Assembly: GCF_000017685.1 (NCBI RefSeq)
Contig: NC_010602.1
Coordinates: 2,856,001-2,920,000 of the forward strand
Length of the DNA: 64,000 bases
Origin: Leptospira biflexa serovar Patoc strain 'Patoc 1 (Paris)'
Lineage (GTDB): Bacteria > Spirochaetota > Leptospiria > Leptospirales > Leptospiraceae
Direction of reading: 5' to 3'
The notes beneath the pieces are model-generated. The model did not search any database. It had not been told where the DNA came from and worked only from the letters and a program-made list of their open reading frames with translations. Below, piece by piece: positions 24,001-32,277 of the stretch (position 1 is its first letter; each line of letters opens with the position of its first letter). The position numbers and the translations under genes are program-made.

Positions 24001-24951
24001 ATGCAAAAACGAAACAAAGTTCAATCAAAAACTTATTTTGAGGAAGATATCTCCATCAATGGTATCCAAATTCATGTTGGAATTTGGCCAGGCAAAAAAA
24101 AGCCGATTCTATGTTTGCATGGTTTGTCGGGGAATTTACATTCAATGGCAACCTTCGCAAATCAATTGCACAAAAAAGGACACAAAGTGATATCCTACGA
24201 TTTGCGAGGAAGAGGGCATTCATCCAAACCGAATCATGCGTATGGATTCGAAAATCATATCAAAGACTTAAATATGATTATCAAGCACTATCAACTTAAA
24301 AATTTTATTTTATTAGCTCACTCCTTTGGTTGTATGATTGCTCTTCGTTATACACTTTTATATCCCGAACAAACGAAAGCGATGATCCTGATGGACGGTG
24401 GTGGACTTTTATCAGTTCAAAAACGGATTCAAATTTTGAAAGTTCTCAAACAATCCTTTGAACGATTGGATGTGATTTACCGTAGCAAGGAAGAATACAT
24501 CAATTTGGTCAAAAACTCACCTCTCGTTCCAAAATGGACCAAAAAGATCAATGACTACTTCATAAAAGAACTACACGCTTCTCAGAATGGTTTTATTTGC
24601 CACATGCCAAAATTTGTTATGGAAGAAGAACTGAAAGAAATGGGTGGCTCTATTCAACTTTGGAAAGTCATTTTAAATCTATTATTACATCCCAAAAGAA
24701 CGATCAAACGAATGTTATACAATCGAAAACCTGATTTTGAAAATATCAAAATACCAACTCTAGTTTTAAGAGCAACCCAGATGAATCTTTTTCCAAATGA
24801 TGATTTGTTACCAAAGGAATCATTTACCGAGATGATCCAACGAATTCCGAATTCGAAAGGTGTTGAAATCAACACCAATCATTATGGAATCCTTTTCGAT
24901 AACATAAAATCAAGAGACAAAGAAATTTTCAACTTCATTGAAAGTCAATAA
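24001..24951 (+). CDS. Alpha/beta-fold hydrolase
   Basis: A 316-residue hydrolase. The oxyanion-hole motif is LCLHGLSGNLHS (about 36-47), followed by YDLRGRGHS (about 66-74); the nucleophile elbow is AHSFG with Ser about 103; the acid is likely the Asp near LRATQMNLFPNDD, and the catalytic His is in NTNHYGILF near 296. This fits esterases or lipases of the general alpha/beta hydrolase family. No signal peptide. There is no gene for 236 bp upstream (23765-24000), an AT-rich gap in which I see only promoter-like sequence. Substrate unknown. Confidence 0.85.
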   Translation: MQKRNKVQSKTYFEEDISINGIQIHVGIWPGKKKPILCLHGLSGNLHSMATFANQLHKKGHKVISYDLRGRGHSSKPNHAYGFENHIKDLNMIIKHYQLKNFILLAHSFGCMIALRYTLLYPEQTKAMILMDGGGLLSVQKRIQILKVLKQSFERLDVIYRSKEEYINLVKNSPLVPKWTKKINDYFIKELHASQNGFICHMPKFVMEEELKEMGGSIQLWKVILNLLLHPKRTIKRMLYNRKPDFENIKIPTLVLRATQMNLFPNDDLLPKESFTEMIQRIPNSKGVEINTNHYGILFDNIKSRDKEIFNFIESQ

Positions 24952-25030
24952 AATCATAACGCGTGTTAATTTCAGAAACAATCCAATGAAGGGAAATCTA
25001 TCTTTGTACTGATCAAAAAACAATTATCTC

Positions 25031-25417
25031 TTAATTTTTTTTTGCGGCTACCAATGCGTGGATGACTTTCCATCTCCCATCAGTCCATAAAAAAGAATAC
25101 TGAGTTTGAAACTGCATCAAATTACTTTCTAAATTTGCGGTAACAATTCCAAAATTTTCAATAATATCTAACGATTTGATTTGAATGTTTCTAGGAATCC
25201 CACCAATCTTCCCTTCCCTTAAAGATTGAATGTATTTCTCTTTATTCGATACAATCATTTCAGAAATTCCGCTCACACTTACATGATCCAAAAACTGATC
25301 GTGAAACCGATTTTCCAATGATTCAACTTGTCTCGAATCAATTTCCCCTATAAAAGTTTTAAACGTTTCCTCCAAACTTTGAGTGTTATTTCCCTGTAAA
25401 TTTTGATTTTGATTCAT
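25031..25417 (-). CDS. SnoaL/NTF2-like protein under MarR control
   Basis: A 128-residue protein with the SnoaL-like (nuclear transport factor 2) pattern: an N-terminal helix pair (TFKTFIGEIDSRQVESLENRF), then beta strands such as ILQIKSLDIIENFGIVTANLE-type and QTQYSFLWTDGRWKVIHALV near the end. These cone-shaped folds bind or isomerise small hydrophobic compounds. An AGGGGG Shine-Dalgarno precedes the ATG. A 26-bp perfect palindrome lies 44 bp upstream, the same core as the one at the marR start, so the gene is probably derepressed by a ligand of that MarR protein. Confidence 0.75.
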   Translation of the reverse strand: MNQNQNLQGNNTQSLEETFKTFIGEIDSRQVESLENRFHDQFLDHVSVSGISEMIVSNKEKYIQSLREGKIGGIPRNIQIKSLDIIENFGIVTANLESNLMQFQTQYSFLWTDGRWKVIHALVAAKKN

Positions 25418-25460
25418 ATATCCCCCTGATATTCAATAATCCGTTTCCAATCTCTACTTT

Positions 25461-25486
25461 ATATATGTTGCTATAGCAACATATAT
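25461..25486. promoter_or_regulatory. MarR operator 1 (26-bp perfect palindrome)
   Basis: ATATATGTTGCTA is followed directly by its exact reverse complement. The central 18 bases equal the palindrome at 25934-25951. Position between the end of marR and the start of the SnoaL-like gene fits an operator for that gene. Confidence 0.85.
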
Positions 25487-25495
25487 GCAAAAAAA

Positions 25496-25933
25496 TCAAC
25501 CAATGGATTGGTCAAAAATTTCATCAATAATTCGCTTGAAGTCCTTAAAATCTTCTTTTGTCAATTTTTTGTACATTCGGGTTCTCTCTTTTTCAATTTC
25601 AGGAACCATTGTATTAAAAATCTCGATGCCCATCTTCGTAGGATATACTTTGTGTTTTCTACGATCTTCCGGGTCAGGGACAATTCGAATCCATAATTTT
25701 TGTTCCATGTTCCGAAGTGCTCGCGCCATGGATGGTCGATCATCAAAATCTCTTCCCAAATCGGACTGACTACAACCAGGTTGTTTGATGATTTTCACTA
25801 AAACAAACCATTGTTCTGGGAATAATTCGAAACCTTGTTCCATTGCCAGACGCATAAATTGTTTTCTAAGAGCTCGAACAGTACGGTAGATCAAATATGC
25901 ATATGAATTTTCTAATTCAAAATTTTTTCCCAT
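25496..25933 (-). CDS. MarR-family transcriptional regulator
   Basis: A 145-residue winged-helix repressor. The helix-turn-helix is about residues 53-80 (KQPGCSQSDLGRDFDDRPSMARAL), followed by the wing with RIVPDPEDRRKHKVYPT (about 85-101), which has the D-x-R-x3-V pattern of MarR wings; helices at both ends make the dimer. The gene lies 79 bp upstream of the SnoaL-like gene on the same strand. A palindrome directly before its own start and another before the SnoaL-like gene indicate autoregulation and control of that gene. Confidence 0.9.
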   Translation of the reverse strand: MGKNFELENSYAYLIYRTVRALRKQFMRLAMEQGFELFPEQWFVLVKIIKQPGCSQSDLGRDFDDRPSMARALRNMEQKLWIRIVPDPEDRRKHKVYPTKMGIEIFNTMVPEIEKERTRMYKKLTKEDFKDFKRIIDEIFDQSIG

Positions 25934-25951
25934 ATGTTGCTATAGCAACAT
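25934..25951. promoter_or_regulatory. MarR operator 2 (18-bp perfect palindrome)
   Basis: ATGTTGCTATAGCAACAT lies immediately upstream of the marR start codon (25931-25933) and is identical to the core of operator 1. Binding here would block translation-start-proximal transcription and give negative autoregulation. Confidence 0.85.
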
Positions 25952-26076
25952 TTATTGGTCAACCAAATCTTGTCTACATTTAATTAGGAAAACCTTAAGC
26001 TCAAATCAGCTGGTATCTGATCCATCAATTGGGGACAGATCACGAGGAACCCATCCCAAATTGATTTCAAAGAAAT

Positions 26077-26355
26077 CTATGGGTGTCCCTTCCCTTTACA
26101 TTTTCCGCCTTTTACAGTCGAATCCCAATAACAATCTGGGTTCTTCAAACATTTGACACTATCTGGTTTTTTCGAACAAACTTTGTGAGTTTTGTCATCT
26201 ACTTTATCGGGATTTAATGCAGGTTCATTTTCAGCGGATTCCACTTTCCCTTGCATTTGACAAGCCAGGTCATTTTCTTCACAAACTTCCGCCGAAAGAC
26301 CAAAAACCATGGAACAACAAAACAATACAATCAACAGTTTGATTTTTGAAATCAT
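26077..26355 (-). CDS. Small secreted cysteine-rich protein
   Basis: A 92-residue exported protein. Residues 1-22 form a signal peptide (KIKLLIVLFCCSMVFGLSA). The mature part has six cysteines (EVCEENDLACQ, KVCSKKP, VKCLKNPDCYW, GGKCKGK), probably in disulfides, and a basic tail. The ATG at 26355 is chosen because GAGGTGA lies just in front of it; a GTG two codons upstream is also in frame. Family and role unknown. Confidence 0.65.
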   Translation of the reverse strand: MISKIKLLIVLFCCSMVFGLSAEVCEENDLACQMQGKVESAENEPALNPDKVDDKTHKVCSKKPDSVKCLKNPDCYWDSTVKGGKCKGKGHP

Positions 26356-26542
26356 ATTCACCTCATCGTAAAAAATTCATTTTGATCTGCGAAAACTAAC
26401 AGAAGCGATAAGAAACTCAATCAATAAATTTCAAAGATAATCGGCGTTCAGAAATGCAAAACAAGTGAATAGGTTCCTATTGACAGAAATACAGTCCTTT
26501 ATAAAATCAAAGTTTTGTCTGAGACAAAAATGGAGAATTAGA

Positions 26543-26959
26543 ATGAAAACAAAGAAAAAAATTTCGATCACGAATTTAGATTATATTCGATTAAAAAAAA
26601 TGATTTTAGAGTATTCGAAACGAAACAAAACTGATGCGAATGTACAAGATTTACTCGGAGAAATTGAACGTGCTCAAAAAGTAGATTCCAAACAAATTCC
26701 ATCCAATGTAGTGACAATGAACTCTGTCATTGAAATCAAAAACTTGGAAGGGATAGAATTTAAGGAATTCCGATTGGTATATCCTGAGGATTCAAATCTG
26801 GATCAAAATCAAATCTCTATCTTGGCTCCAATTGCAACTGCAAGTATTGGATACAAAACGGGTGATGTCATTTTTTGGAATGTTCCAGATGGTGTTTATC
26901 GATTTCAAATTACTGAGATTAAATACCAACCAGAAGCCAATGGCGATTTCCATTTATAA
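26543..26959 (+). CDS. Rnk / GreA-GreB C-terminal-like protein
   Basis: A 138-residue protein of the Rnk type: a short N-terminal helical part (KISITNLDYIRLKKMILEYS) and a C-terminal FKBP-like domain shared with GreA/GreB (VTMNSVIEIKNL near 55, FRLVYPEDSN near 72, ILAPIATASIGYKTGDVI near 87-104). The GDVI region is typical. Proteins of this kind bind RNA polymerase. The ATG at 26543 has GGAGA at a good distance; the longer reading frame from 26465 lacks one. It ends just before a strong bidirectional terminator. Confidence 0.85.
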   Translation: MKTKKKISITNLDYIRLKKMILEYSKRNKTDANVQDLLGEIERAQKVDSKQIPSNVVTMNSVIEIKNLEGIEFKEFRLVYPEDSNLDQNQISILAPIATASIGYKTGDVIFWNVPDGVYRFQITEIKYQPEANGDFHL

Positions 26960-26967
26960 TTTAAAAA

Positions 26968-26991
26968 ACGGACAGTAATGTCCGTCTTTTT
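26968..26991. terminator. Bidirectional rho-independent terminator
   Basis: ACGGACA and TGTCCGT form a perfect 7-bp stem with loop GTAA, followed by CTTTTT on the plus strand and preceded by AAAAA (T run on the minus strand). It sits between the convergent Rnk-like and glycosyltransferase genes and can serve both. Confidence 0.88.
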
Positions 26992-27005
26992 CAACTCATC
27001 AACGT

Positions 27006-27626
27006 TTACAATTGGTATAAATAAAATAAAAAGGAAGACGGTAACTTAAAAAAATAGCCAATTTTTAAGAGAAGATTCAGTAGAATTTGTTTAAAGATTC
27101 CATTTTTTAAATATCGATGGGCTGAAGTAATGGATGGATAAGGAAGTAAAATTGGTTGTTTTACTCTTCGAAATTGGTAACTCAACTCTGTATCCTCAAA
27201 TAAATATTGAATCGGTAAATCGCGTTCCCAAATTTGGCGCGAAAAAAAAATACAATGGTCTAAGTAAACAATCCCCTTTAATTTGAAGCGAATGAAATTG
27301 GAATACCAGGAAACCAAATGTAAACAGAAATGATGAACATCAAACTGATGGAAAAATCCTCCCCAAACAATACTACTTTCTCTCTTTTTACTTTCTAAAA
27401 TTAAAAACTCAATCGCTTCATTCGCTAATTTACTTCTCGGATGGTGTAATAAAATCATTTCACCATGGGAACGGTGGAAGCCTAAATTCAATCGTTCCGC
27501 TCTGGTGAATGCTTCTTCCTTATTCACGATGATAATCTCCACATCGTTTCGATTTTGAAAGTTTCGAAGGGATTCCTGATAGTATGTATTCGTATCTATA
27601 TCAACTGGTATAATAATACTCAACAT
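27006..27626 (-). CDS. Family 2 glycosyltransferase (TIGR04283-like)
   Basis: A 206-residue GT-A fold glycosyltransferase. It starts with SIIIPV and then has RAERLNLGFHRSHGEMILLH (about 43-62), which matches the RAxQMNxG...GdxLLFLHAD motif of the TIGR04283 group, although the last D of the metal motif is replaced (LLHHPRSKL). WGGFFHQFD, the FEDTEL motif (about 147-152) and a tail with SAHRYLKNGIFKQIL match the same group. Members are often linked to lipid or small-molecule glycosylation. The changed metal motif leaves activity open. No operon partner. Confidence 0.75.
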   Translation of the reverse strand: MLSIIIPVDIDTNTYYQESLRNFQNRNDVEIIIVNKEEAFTRAERLNLGFHRSHGEMILLHHPRSKLANEAIEFLILESKKRESSIVWGGFFHQFDVHHFCLHLVSWYSNFIRFKLKGIVYLDHCIFFSRQIWERDLPIQYLFEDTELSYQFRRVKQPILLPYPSITSAHRYLKNGIFKQILLNLLLKIGYFFKLPSSFLFYLYQL

Positions 27627-27679
27627 AAGACAGAATTGGTTCGGATCTTAAATACGTTTTGGAAACTTTGTATTCAAAA

Positions 27680-28450
27680 TCACTCTTTGACCAAATAAAC
27701 GGAAATTGCCGATTGTGAATCATCAAGTTTTTCCGAGTTAACACTTTTTTGATCTCTTTCTGCCATTAAAGATAAGATACGATTTTCATCGATTGACTCT
27801 TGCGTTAATATCTGACGTATTTCATCAAACCTTCGTTTTACGAGTCGGGTTTGATAGGCGATATCTCCAGTTGTATGTGATTTCCCAACTAAAATGATTC
27901 TAAAACTTATCTCAGACTTTAGAATTTCTCGAGTCAGTAGAATTAATTTTTCTTTCGAGTCTTCCGTCAGCTGATGGTCATCAGGTGGGAAACTGATCGA
28001 ATGGATTGGTAATGAATTTCCATTTGCATACCAATAAGATAATTTTGAGGGAGGTAACTGAGAAATCCCCTCCATTTGTACCGCACCTATTACAAGTTTT
28101 TTAGGACAAATGACAAGTGACTCTGTAGATGAATTGAAGGAGACAAGAAATCCCAAAGTTGTGAAAATGATATCCCAAGGTTTTGCATAAGAGTTGGATT
28201 CCACAACCAAACTATCTGTAGGGATCACTTCGTTTTCATTGCTTAGATTGTGTTGGAAAATTGGTAATAAAAATAACGCACGATAGGTTCTAATTTCAGA
28301 ATTGTGCTCACAACCATCGGGTTTAAAATTCGGGATGTTTTTTCTTTTTTCAAGGGGAATGCCTTTCCAAGCACATGCCAGTGAAAATATGGATAAGAAA
28401 AAAAAGATAAAAATCGTTCTGAAATTCGCTTTTTGAAAATAGTTCTGCAT
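27680..28450 (-). CDS. OmpA-like lipoprotein
   Basis: A 256-residue lipoprotein. Residues 1-26 are a signal peptide with lipobox FSLAC. The C-terminal 90 residues resemble the OmpA peptidoglycan-binding domain: SISFPPDDHQLTEDSKEKL, RIILVGKSHTTGDIAYQTRLVKRR and then SIDENRIL, which correspond to the L-x-GHTD...N-x2-LSxRRA...GI region, but with H-T-T in place of H-T-D. The middle part is unknown. It may tie the outer membrane to the cell wall. Divergent from the repeat lipoprotein at 28624. Confidence 0.72.
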   Translation of the reverse strand: MQNYFQKANFRTIFIFFFLSIFSLACAWKGIPLEKRKNIPNFKPDGCEHNSEIRTYRALFLLPIFQHNLSNENEVIPTDSLVVESNSYAKPWDIIFTTLGFLVSFNSSTESLVICPKKLVIGAVQMEGISQLPPSKLSYWYANGNSLPIHSISFPPDDHQLTEDSKEKLILLTREILKSEISFRIILVGKSHTTGDIAYQTRLVKRRFDEIRQILTQESIDENRILSLMAERDQKSVNSEKLDDSQSAISVYLVKE

Positions 28451-28623
28451 AGAGGAAACTTTCCTTTTCGCTAATCAATTGAAAACCTTTTTAACACTGG
28501 CGTAGCGAGTATTTTTATTTTTTGAAGAAGATTAGAAGATTCCCTTAAGGCTCTATTCCCCCAGAACCTGAGGAGTCCTGAAATTGAACTAGAAAGAAAT
28601 TGACGAGATTCTAAAATTGTTAC

Positions 28624-30876
28624 ATGCGCATTCTATCCTTTAGTTTGATTTTGCCCTTACTTTTTTTCTGCAAACCTCCAGACCTATCCAATGGGTGTGA
28701 TCCAAATTCAAAATCCTATTTACTCGGTACCATCTTACGATATGTCACTTCTGATAATTCCCCTTCCTGTTTACCTTCGTTTTCGCCTTTCGATATTGAT
28801 TATTGGGGAGTTTTCGGTGGAAGTGCCACAGTCAATTCTATGGAAATTTACGGCAATGAACTGATCCTAGGTGGCTCTTTTAATGCCCTTGGACCTAACG
28901 TTGGTTCAACCTATTATCTTGATACGAATACAGGAAAAATTGTTTCTAATTTTGAATGTCCATTTTTGAAATTGAATGATTTGGCTAAGGTTGTTGTTTC
29001 CGATGGGAATGGTGGATTTTATATAGCAGGAAATTTCACTTATGTAAGAGGAACTCCTATACAAAATGTGGTTCACATGTTACCAGACTGTAAAATAGAT
29101 CCGAACTTTACACCAAATCCTGGATCTCCTCCCAACATCTATTCCATGGTTATGTTTGGCGACAAACTCTACATAGGTGGGGTCTTCAACTCTTGGGAAG
29201 GGAATGCTCGTAACAACTTAGTATCGATCAATCGTTTTTCTGGTGCTTTAGAATCTTTGGCAATGGATGTAAATTCCGCTGTTGAAAAACTTTTAATATA
29301 TGATCAAAAACTATACATAGCAGGTCAGTTTAGTACTGTCAATGGATTTGCTCGGGATCGAATTGCAAGGATTGATTTATCAAACTCTACTTTAGATAGT
29401 TTTGTACCTTCTTCAGCTCTAAACAGTACGGTTCGAGCGTTAGCTTTTGGAACCATTTCTGGAACTCCTGCGATCATCGTTGGCGGAGCATTTACAACTC
29501 CAAGAAATAATGTATTTGCTCTAGATCTTAACGGTACTGTGCTCGCTTGGGATCCAAATTTTAACGGTATTGTTGATGCTATCGCAGTCTCTGGACAAAA
29601 AGTATATGTCGGTGGCTCTTTTACCGCTGTGAATGGTGGAACTGCTAGGCCCAATTTTGCTGTTGTAGATTCTAATACCGGAACAGACATAGGCATTAAT
29701 TACGCTTTGAACGGGAATGTCCACCAAGTGATTGAATCCAATGGCCAAATCTATTTGTTTGGATCGTTTACATCTGTGTTAGGTGAAAATAGAAATTATG
29801 GCGCAAGTATTGATTCCAATACCAATTCGATAAGAGAATGGAACCCTAGATTTTTGAATCCATTCTCTTATCCCTCTGCTTCCGCTGGATTTTCGTTAGA
29901 TGGAAGTCGTATTATGATTCCAGGAGGAAATGGTACTGTCAATTATGTGGATCGTTCAAACATTGCTTCAGTTTATTTAGATTCAGGTTTACCAACGAAT
30001 TGGGCTCCATCCATTGACAATGAAGTAGCTGTTCTCCATATTAAAAATGATCATTTATTCATAGGTGGATATTTTGCAACAATCAGTGGCCTGTCACGAA
30101 CAAGATTAGCTGCATTTCGTTTGCCATCCTATGAACTCTCCTCTTTCAATCCCACCATAACAACTGGAAATGTAACTCAATTGATATCCGATGAGACTAA
30201 TTTTTATTTTGCTGGGACTTTTACGACCGTCAGTGGTTCAGCTAGAAGTAATGCGGCAGCATATTCTCTGGACAATTTTTCTCTAACTAATTGGGCTCCT
30301 GATCCAAACAACCAAGTGAGTTCCATCTTAGATTTAGGTGATTCAATATTGTTAGGTGGCCTTTTCAATACAGCCGGTGGAAGCGCATCAAGTTTTATAC
30401 GAGCGGTGAATAAATCAGATGGATTGGCGATTAGTATTCCAACCTCTTTTCCAGATTCAGATGTCTCTGGCTTCGCATCATACAACGGAATCATTTATGT
30501 AGGTGGAAACTTCTCTACCATTGGAGGTTCCAACAATCAATATTTGGCAAGTTTCACAAAAGGGACAGGTGTATTTGAATCCAACAAATTCCAGTTAAAT
30601 GGAGGAGTATTTTATCAAATGATTATCAGTAACGATGGTTTGATGGTCTTACATGGTGGATTCACGTCAGTCAATACGACAAACGCATCTGGTACTGCTT
30701 TTATCAATTTAAATACAAATCAAATAAAGGCATGGGAGGTGACACAAACTGGAGTGACATTTAACCAAAAACTATTTGGCAAATATTTGTTCATTGGTGG
30801 GAATATCACGGAACGAGGTAACCAACCATTTGGCGGTTACCACCGCATTGAACTTCCGAAACTAGAATCATTCTAG
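28624..30876 (+). CDS. Large lipoprotein with about 13 beta-propeller-like repeats
   Basis: A 750-residue surface or periplasmic lipoprotein with signal peptide and lipobox LLFFC (Cys16). From about residue 80 to the end I count 13 units of about 50-55 residues with the core [A/G]G-x-F-[T/S/N]-x-[V/I]-x-G followed by R-x3-A and a W-x-P strand (for example YVGGSFTAVNGG, FAGTFTTVSGSAR, YVGGNFSTIGGS). This is the delta-60/kelch-like repeat style that folds as beta-propellers. The N-terminus FCKPPDLSNG is like FCKPSDLENA of the broken LamG lipoprotein at 35130. No clear Shine-Dalgarno. Ligand unknown; a binding or adhesion role is a guess. Confidence 0.82.
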   Translation: MRILSFSLILPLLFFCKPPDLSNGCDPNSKSYLLGTILRYVTSDNSPSCLPSFSPFDIDYWGVFGGSATVNSMEIYGNELILGGSFNALGPNVGSTYYLDTNTGKIVSNFECPFLKLNDLAKVVVSDGNGGFYIAGNFTYVRGTPIQNVVHMLPDCKIDPNFTPNPGSPPNIYSMVMFGDKLYIGGVFNSWEGNARNNLVSINRFSGALESLAMDVNSAVEKLLIYDQKLYIAGQFSTVNGFARDRIARIDLSNSTLDSFVPSSALNSTVRALAFGTISGTPAIIVGGAFTTPRNNVFALDLNGTVLAWDPNFNGIVDAIAVSGQKVYVGGSFTAVNGGTARPNFAVVDSNTGTDIGINYALNGNVHQVIESNGQIYLFGSFTSVLGENRNYGASIDSNTNSIREWNPRFLNPFSYPSASAGFSLDGSRIMIPGGNGTVNYVDRSNIASVYLDSGLPTNWAPSIDNEVAVLHIKNDHLFIGGYFATISGLSRTRLAAFRLPSYELSSFNPTITTGNVTQLISDETNFYFAGTFTTVSGSARSNAAAYSLDNFSLTNWAPDPNNQVSSILDLGDSILLGGLFNTAGGSASSFIRAVNKSDGLAISIPTSFPDSDVSGFASYNGIIYVGGNFSTIGGSNNQYLASFTKGTGVFESNKFQLNGGVFYQMIISNDGLMVLHGGFTSVNTTNASGTAFINLNTNQIKAWEVTQTGVTFNQKLFGKYLFIGGNITERGNQPFGGYHRIELPKLESF

Positions 30877-30945
30877 TCAAAGAAGAAAATTTAAAAAAAT
30901 CCTACTCCAAAATAAGTTTCCCAATTTAGATTTTTTTGGGAATAT

Positions 30946-30980
30946 TCGTCATATAGGATACCCTGTATACTATATGACGA
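30946..30980. promoter_or_regulatory. 35-bp palindrome before the SQR-like gene
   Basis: TCGTCATATAGGATAC and GTATACTATATGACGA pair at 15 of 16 positions around CCT. The right arm contains a TATACT (-10 like) and ends at the GAGGAAA Shine-Dalgarno of the next gene. It should be an operator, or an RNA hairpin next to the ribosome site. Confidence 0.78.
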
Positions 30981-30989
30981 GGAAAAAAG

Positions 30990-32201
30990 ATGAAACGTAT
31001 TTTAGTCCTAGGAAGTAATTTTGCCGGCGTCACAGCAGCTATTTCCGTAAAAAGAAAACTTGGGAACGAAGTGGAAGTTTTGGTAATTTCACCTTCTCGT
31101 AATTTTTTATACGTACCTTCTCTGATATGGGTACCTTTTGGAATCCGCAAAGTCAAAGATATCACCTTTGCCGTAGAACCAATGTTAAACAAAAAAGGTG
31201 TAAAATTCATTCATGACAGAGGTGTAAAAGTAATACCAAATCGCAATGTAGTGATCACGGAAAAAAATGGAGAAATCAGTTACGATTACTTAGTCGTTGC
31301 AACAGGTGCTTCACTTAACTTTGATATTTTGCCAAACCTAAATCCAAAAGATAAAATGATCCAATGTATTGTCACACCTGAACTTGCAGAAAAATCTGCG
31401 ATCGCATTTGAAGATTTAGTCAAAAACCCAGGTCCAGTGGTCGTTGCGGCAACACAAGGAGCAAGTTGTATGGGTGCCGCTTATGAATATCTCTTCAATT
31501 TAGATAAATATCTTCGGGTAAGAGGAGTTCGCGATCAAGTGGATATTACTTGGATCACTCCGGAACCATTTTTAGGTCATTTTGGGATCGGTGGTATTGT
31601 CGGAGGCCAAACAATGTTAGAAATCTTTATGAAAATGTATGGTATCAAGTGGCATACGAACGCTACGATCAAAAAAATCGAAAAACACAATATTACATTA
31701 GGTGATGATACAAACATACCGTACAAAATGTCCATGATGATTCCTCCTTTCTTAGGAGCAGATGTCATGAAAAACTCGCCAGAACTAGTCGATGAAAAGG
31801 GTTTTGTTATCACTAATGAAGGTTATCAACATATAAATTTTAAGAATGTATATGCGGCAGGTCTTGCTGTAGAAGTCATTGCTCCTTTCAAAAAATCTGC
31901 TGCACCTTTTGGTGTACCTAAAACTGGATTCCCTTCGGATGTTATGGGTAAAATTGTCGCAGAGAACATTAAGAATGATATCAAAGGTAATGGAAAATTC
32001 AAAACAATGCCTTTCGGAAAAATTCCAGGGATTTGTATTATGGATGCTGGTAAAAAAGAAGTTTGGATCTTAACCAATCACCTATTCAAACCAAGACAAT
32101 TTGAATTAATGATCCCAAATATTTTTTATAATTTTGGTAAACTCATTTTAGAAAAATATATGTTGTGGAAAAATAAAAAGGGACTTGTACAACTTCCGTA
32201 A
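30990..32201 (+). CDS. Sulfide:quinone reductase-like flavoprotein
   Basis: A 403-residue FAD-dependent oxidoreductase of the SQR/flavocytochrome c sulfide dehydrogenase group. The FAD motif is ILVLGSNFAGVTAA (4-17) and the second is DYLVVATGASL (about 99-109). Cys126, Cys160 (QGASCMG) and Cys349 (PGICIMD) stand where Acidithiobacillus SQR has its three key cysteines (128, 160, 356), so oxidation of sulfide with electrons to quinone is likely. The C-terminal amphipathic tail would bind the membrane. GAGG precedes the ATG by 8 bases. A strong palindrome sits in the promoter, so expression is probably controlled by a sulfide or redox regulator encoded elsewhere. Confidence 0.82.
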   Translation: MKRILVLGSNFAGVTAAISVKRKLGNEVEVLVISPSRNFLYVPSLIWVPFGIRKVKDITFAVEPMLNKKGVKFIHDRGVKVIPNRNVVITEKNGEISYDYLVVATGASLNFDILPNLNPKDKMIQCIVTPELAEKSAIAFEDLVKNPGPVVVAATQGASCMGAAYEYLFNLDKYLRVRGVRDQVDITWITPEPFLGHFGIGGIVGGQTMLEIFMKMYGIKWHTNATIKKIEKHNITLGDDTNIPYKMSMMIPPFLGADVMKNSPELVDEKGFVITNEGYQHINFKNVYAAGLAVEVIAPFKKSAAPFGVPKTGFPSDVMGKIVAENIKNDIKGNGKFKTMPFGKIPGICIMDAGKKEVWILTNHLFKPRQFELMIPNIFYNFGKLILEKYMLWKNKKGLVQLP

Positions 32202-32277
32202 GGATCGATCAAATATTCCTTTGAATCTAAGAGAGGAAATCTAAAGTTGGTTCAGGATATTTGTCTTCTGGACCAAA

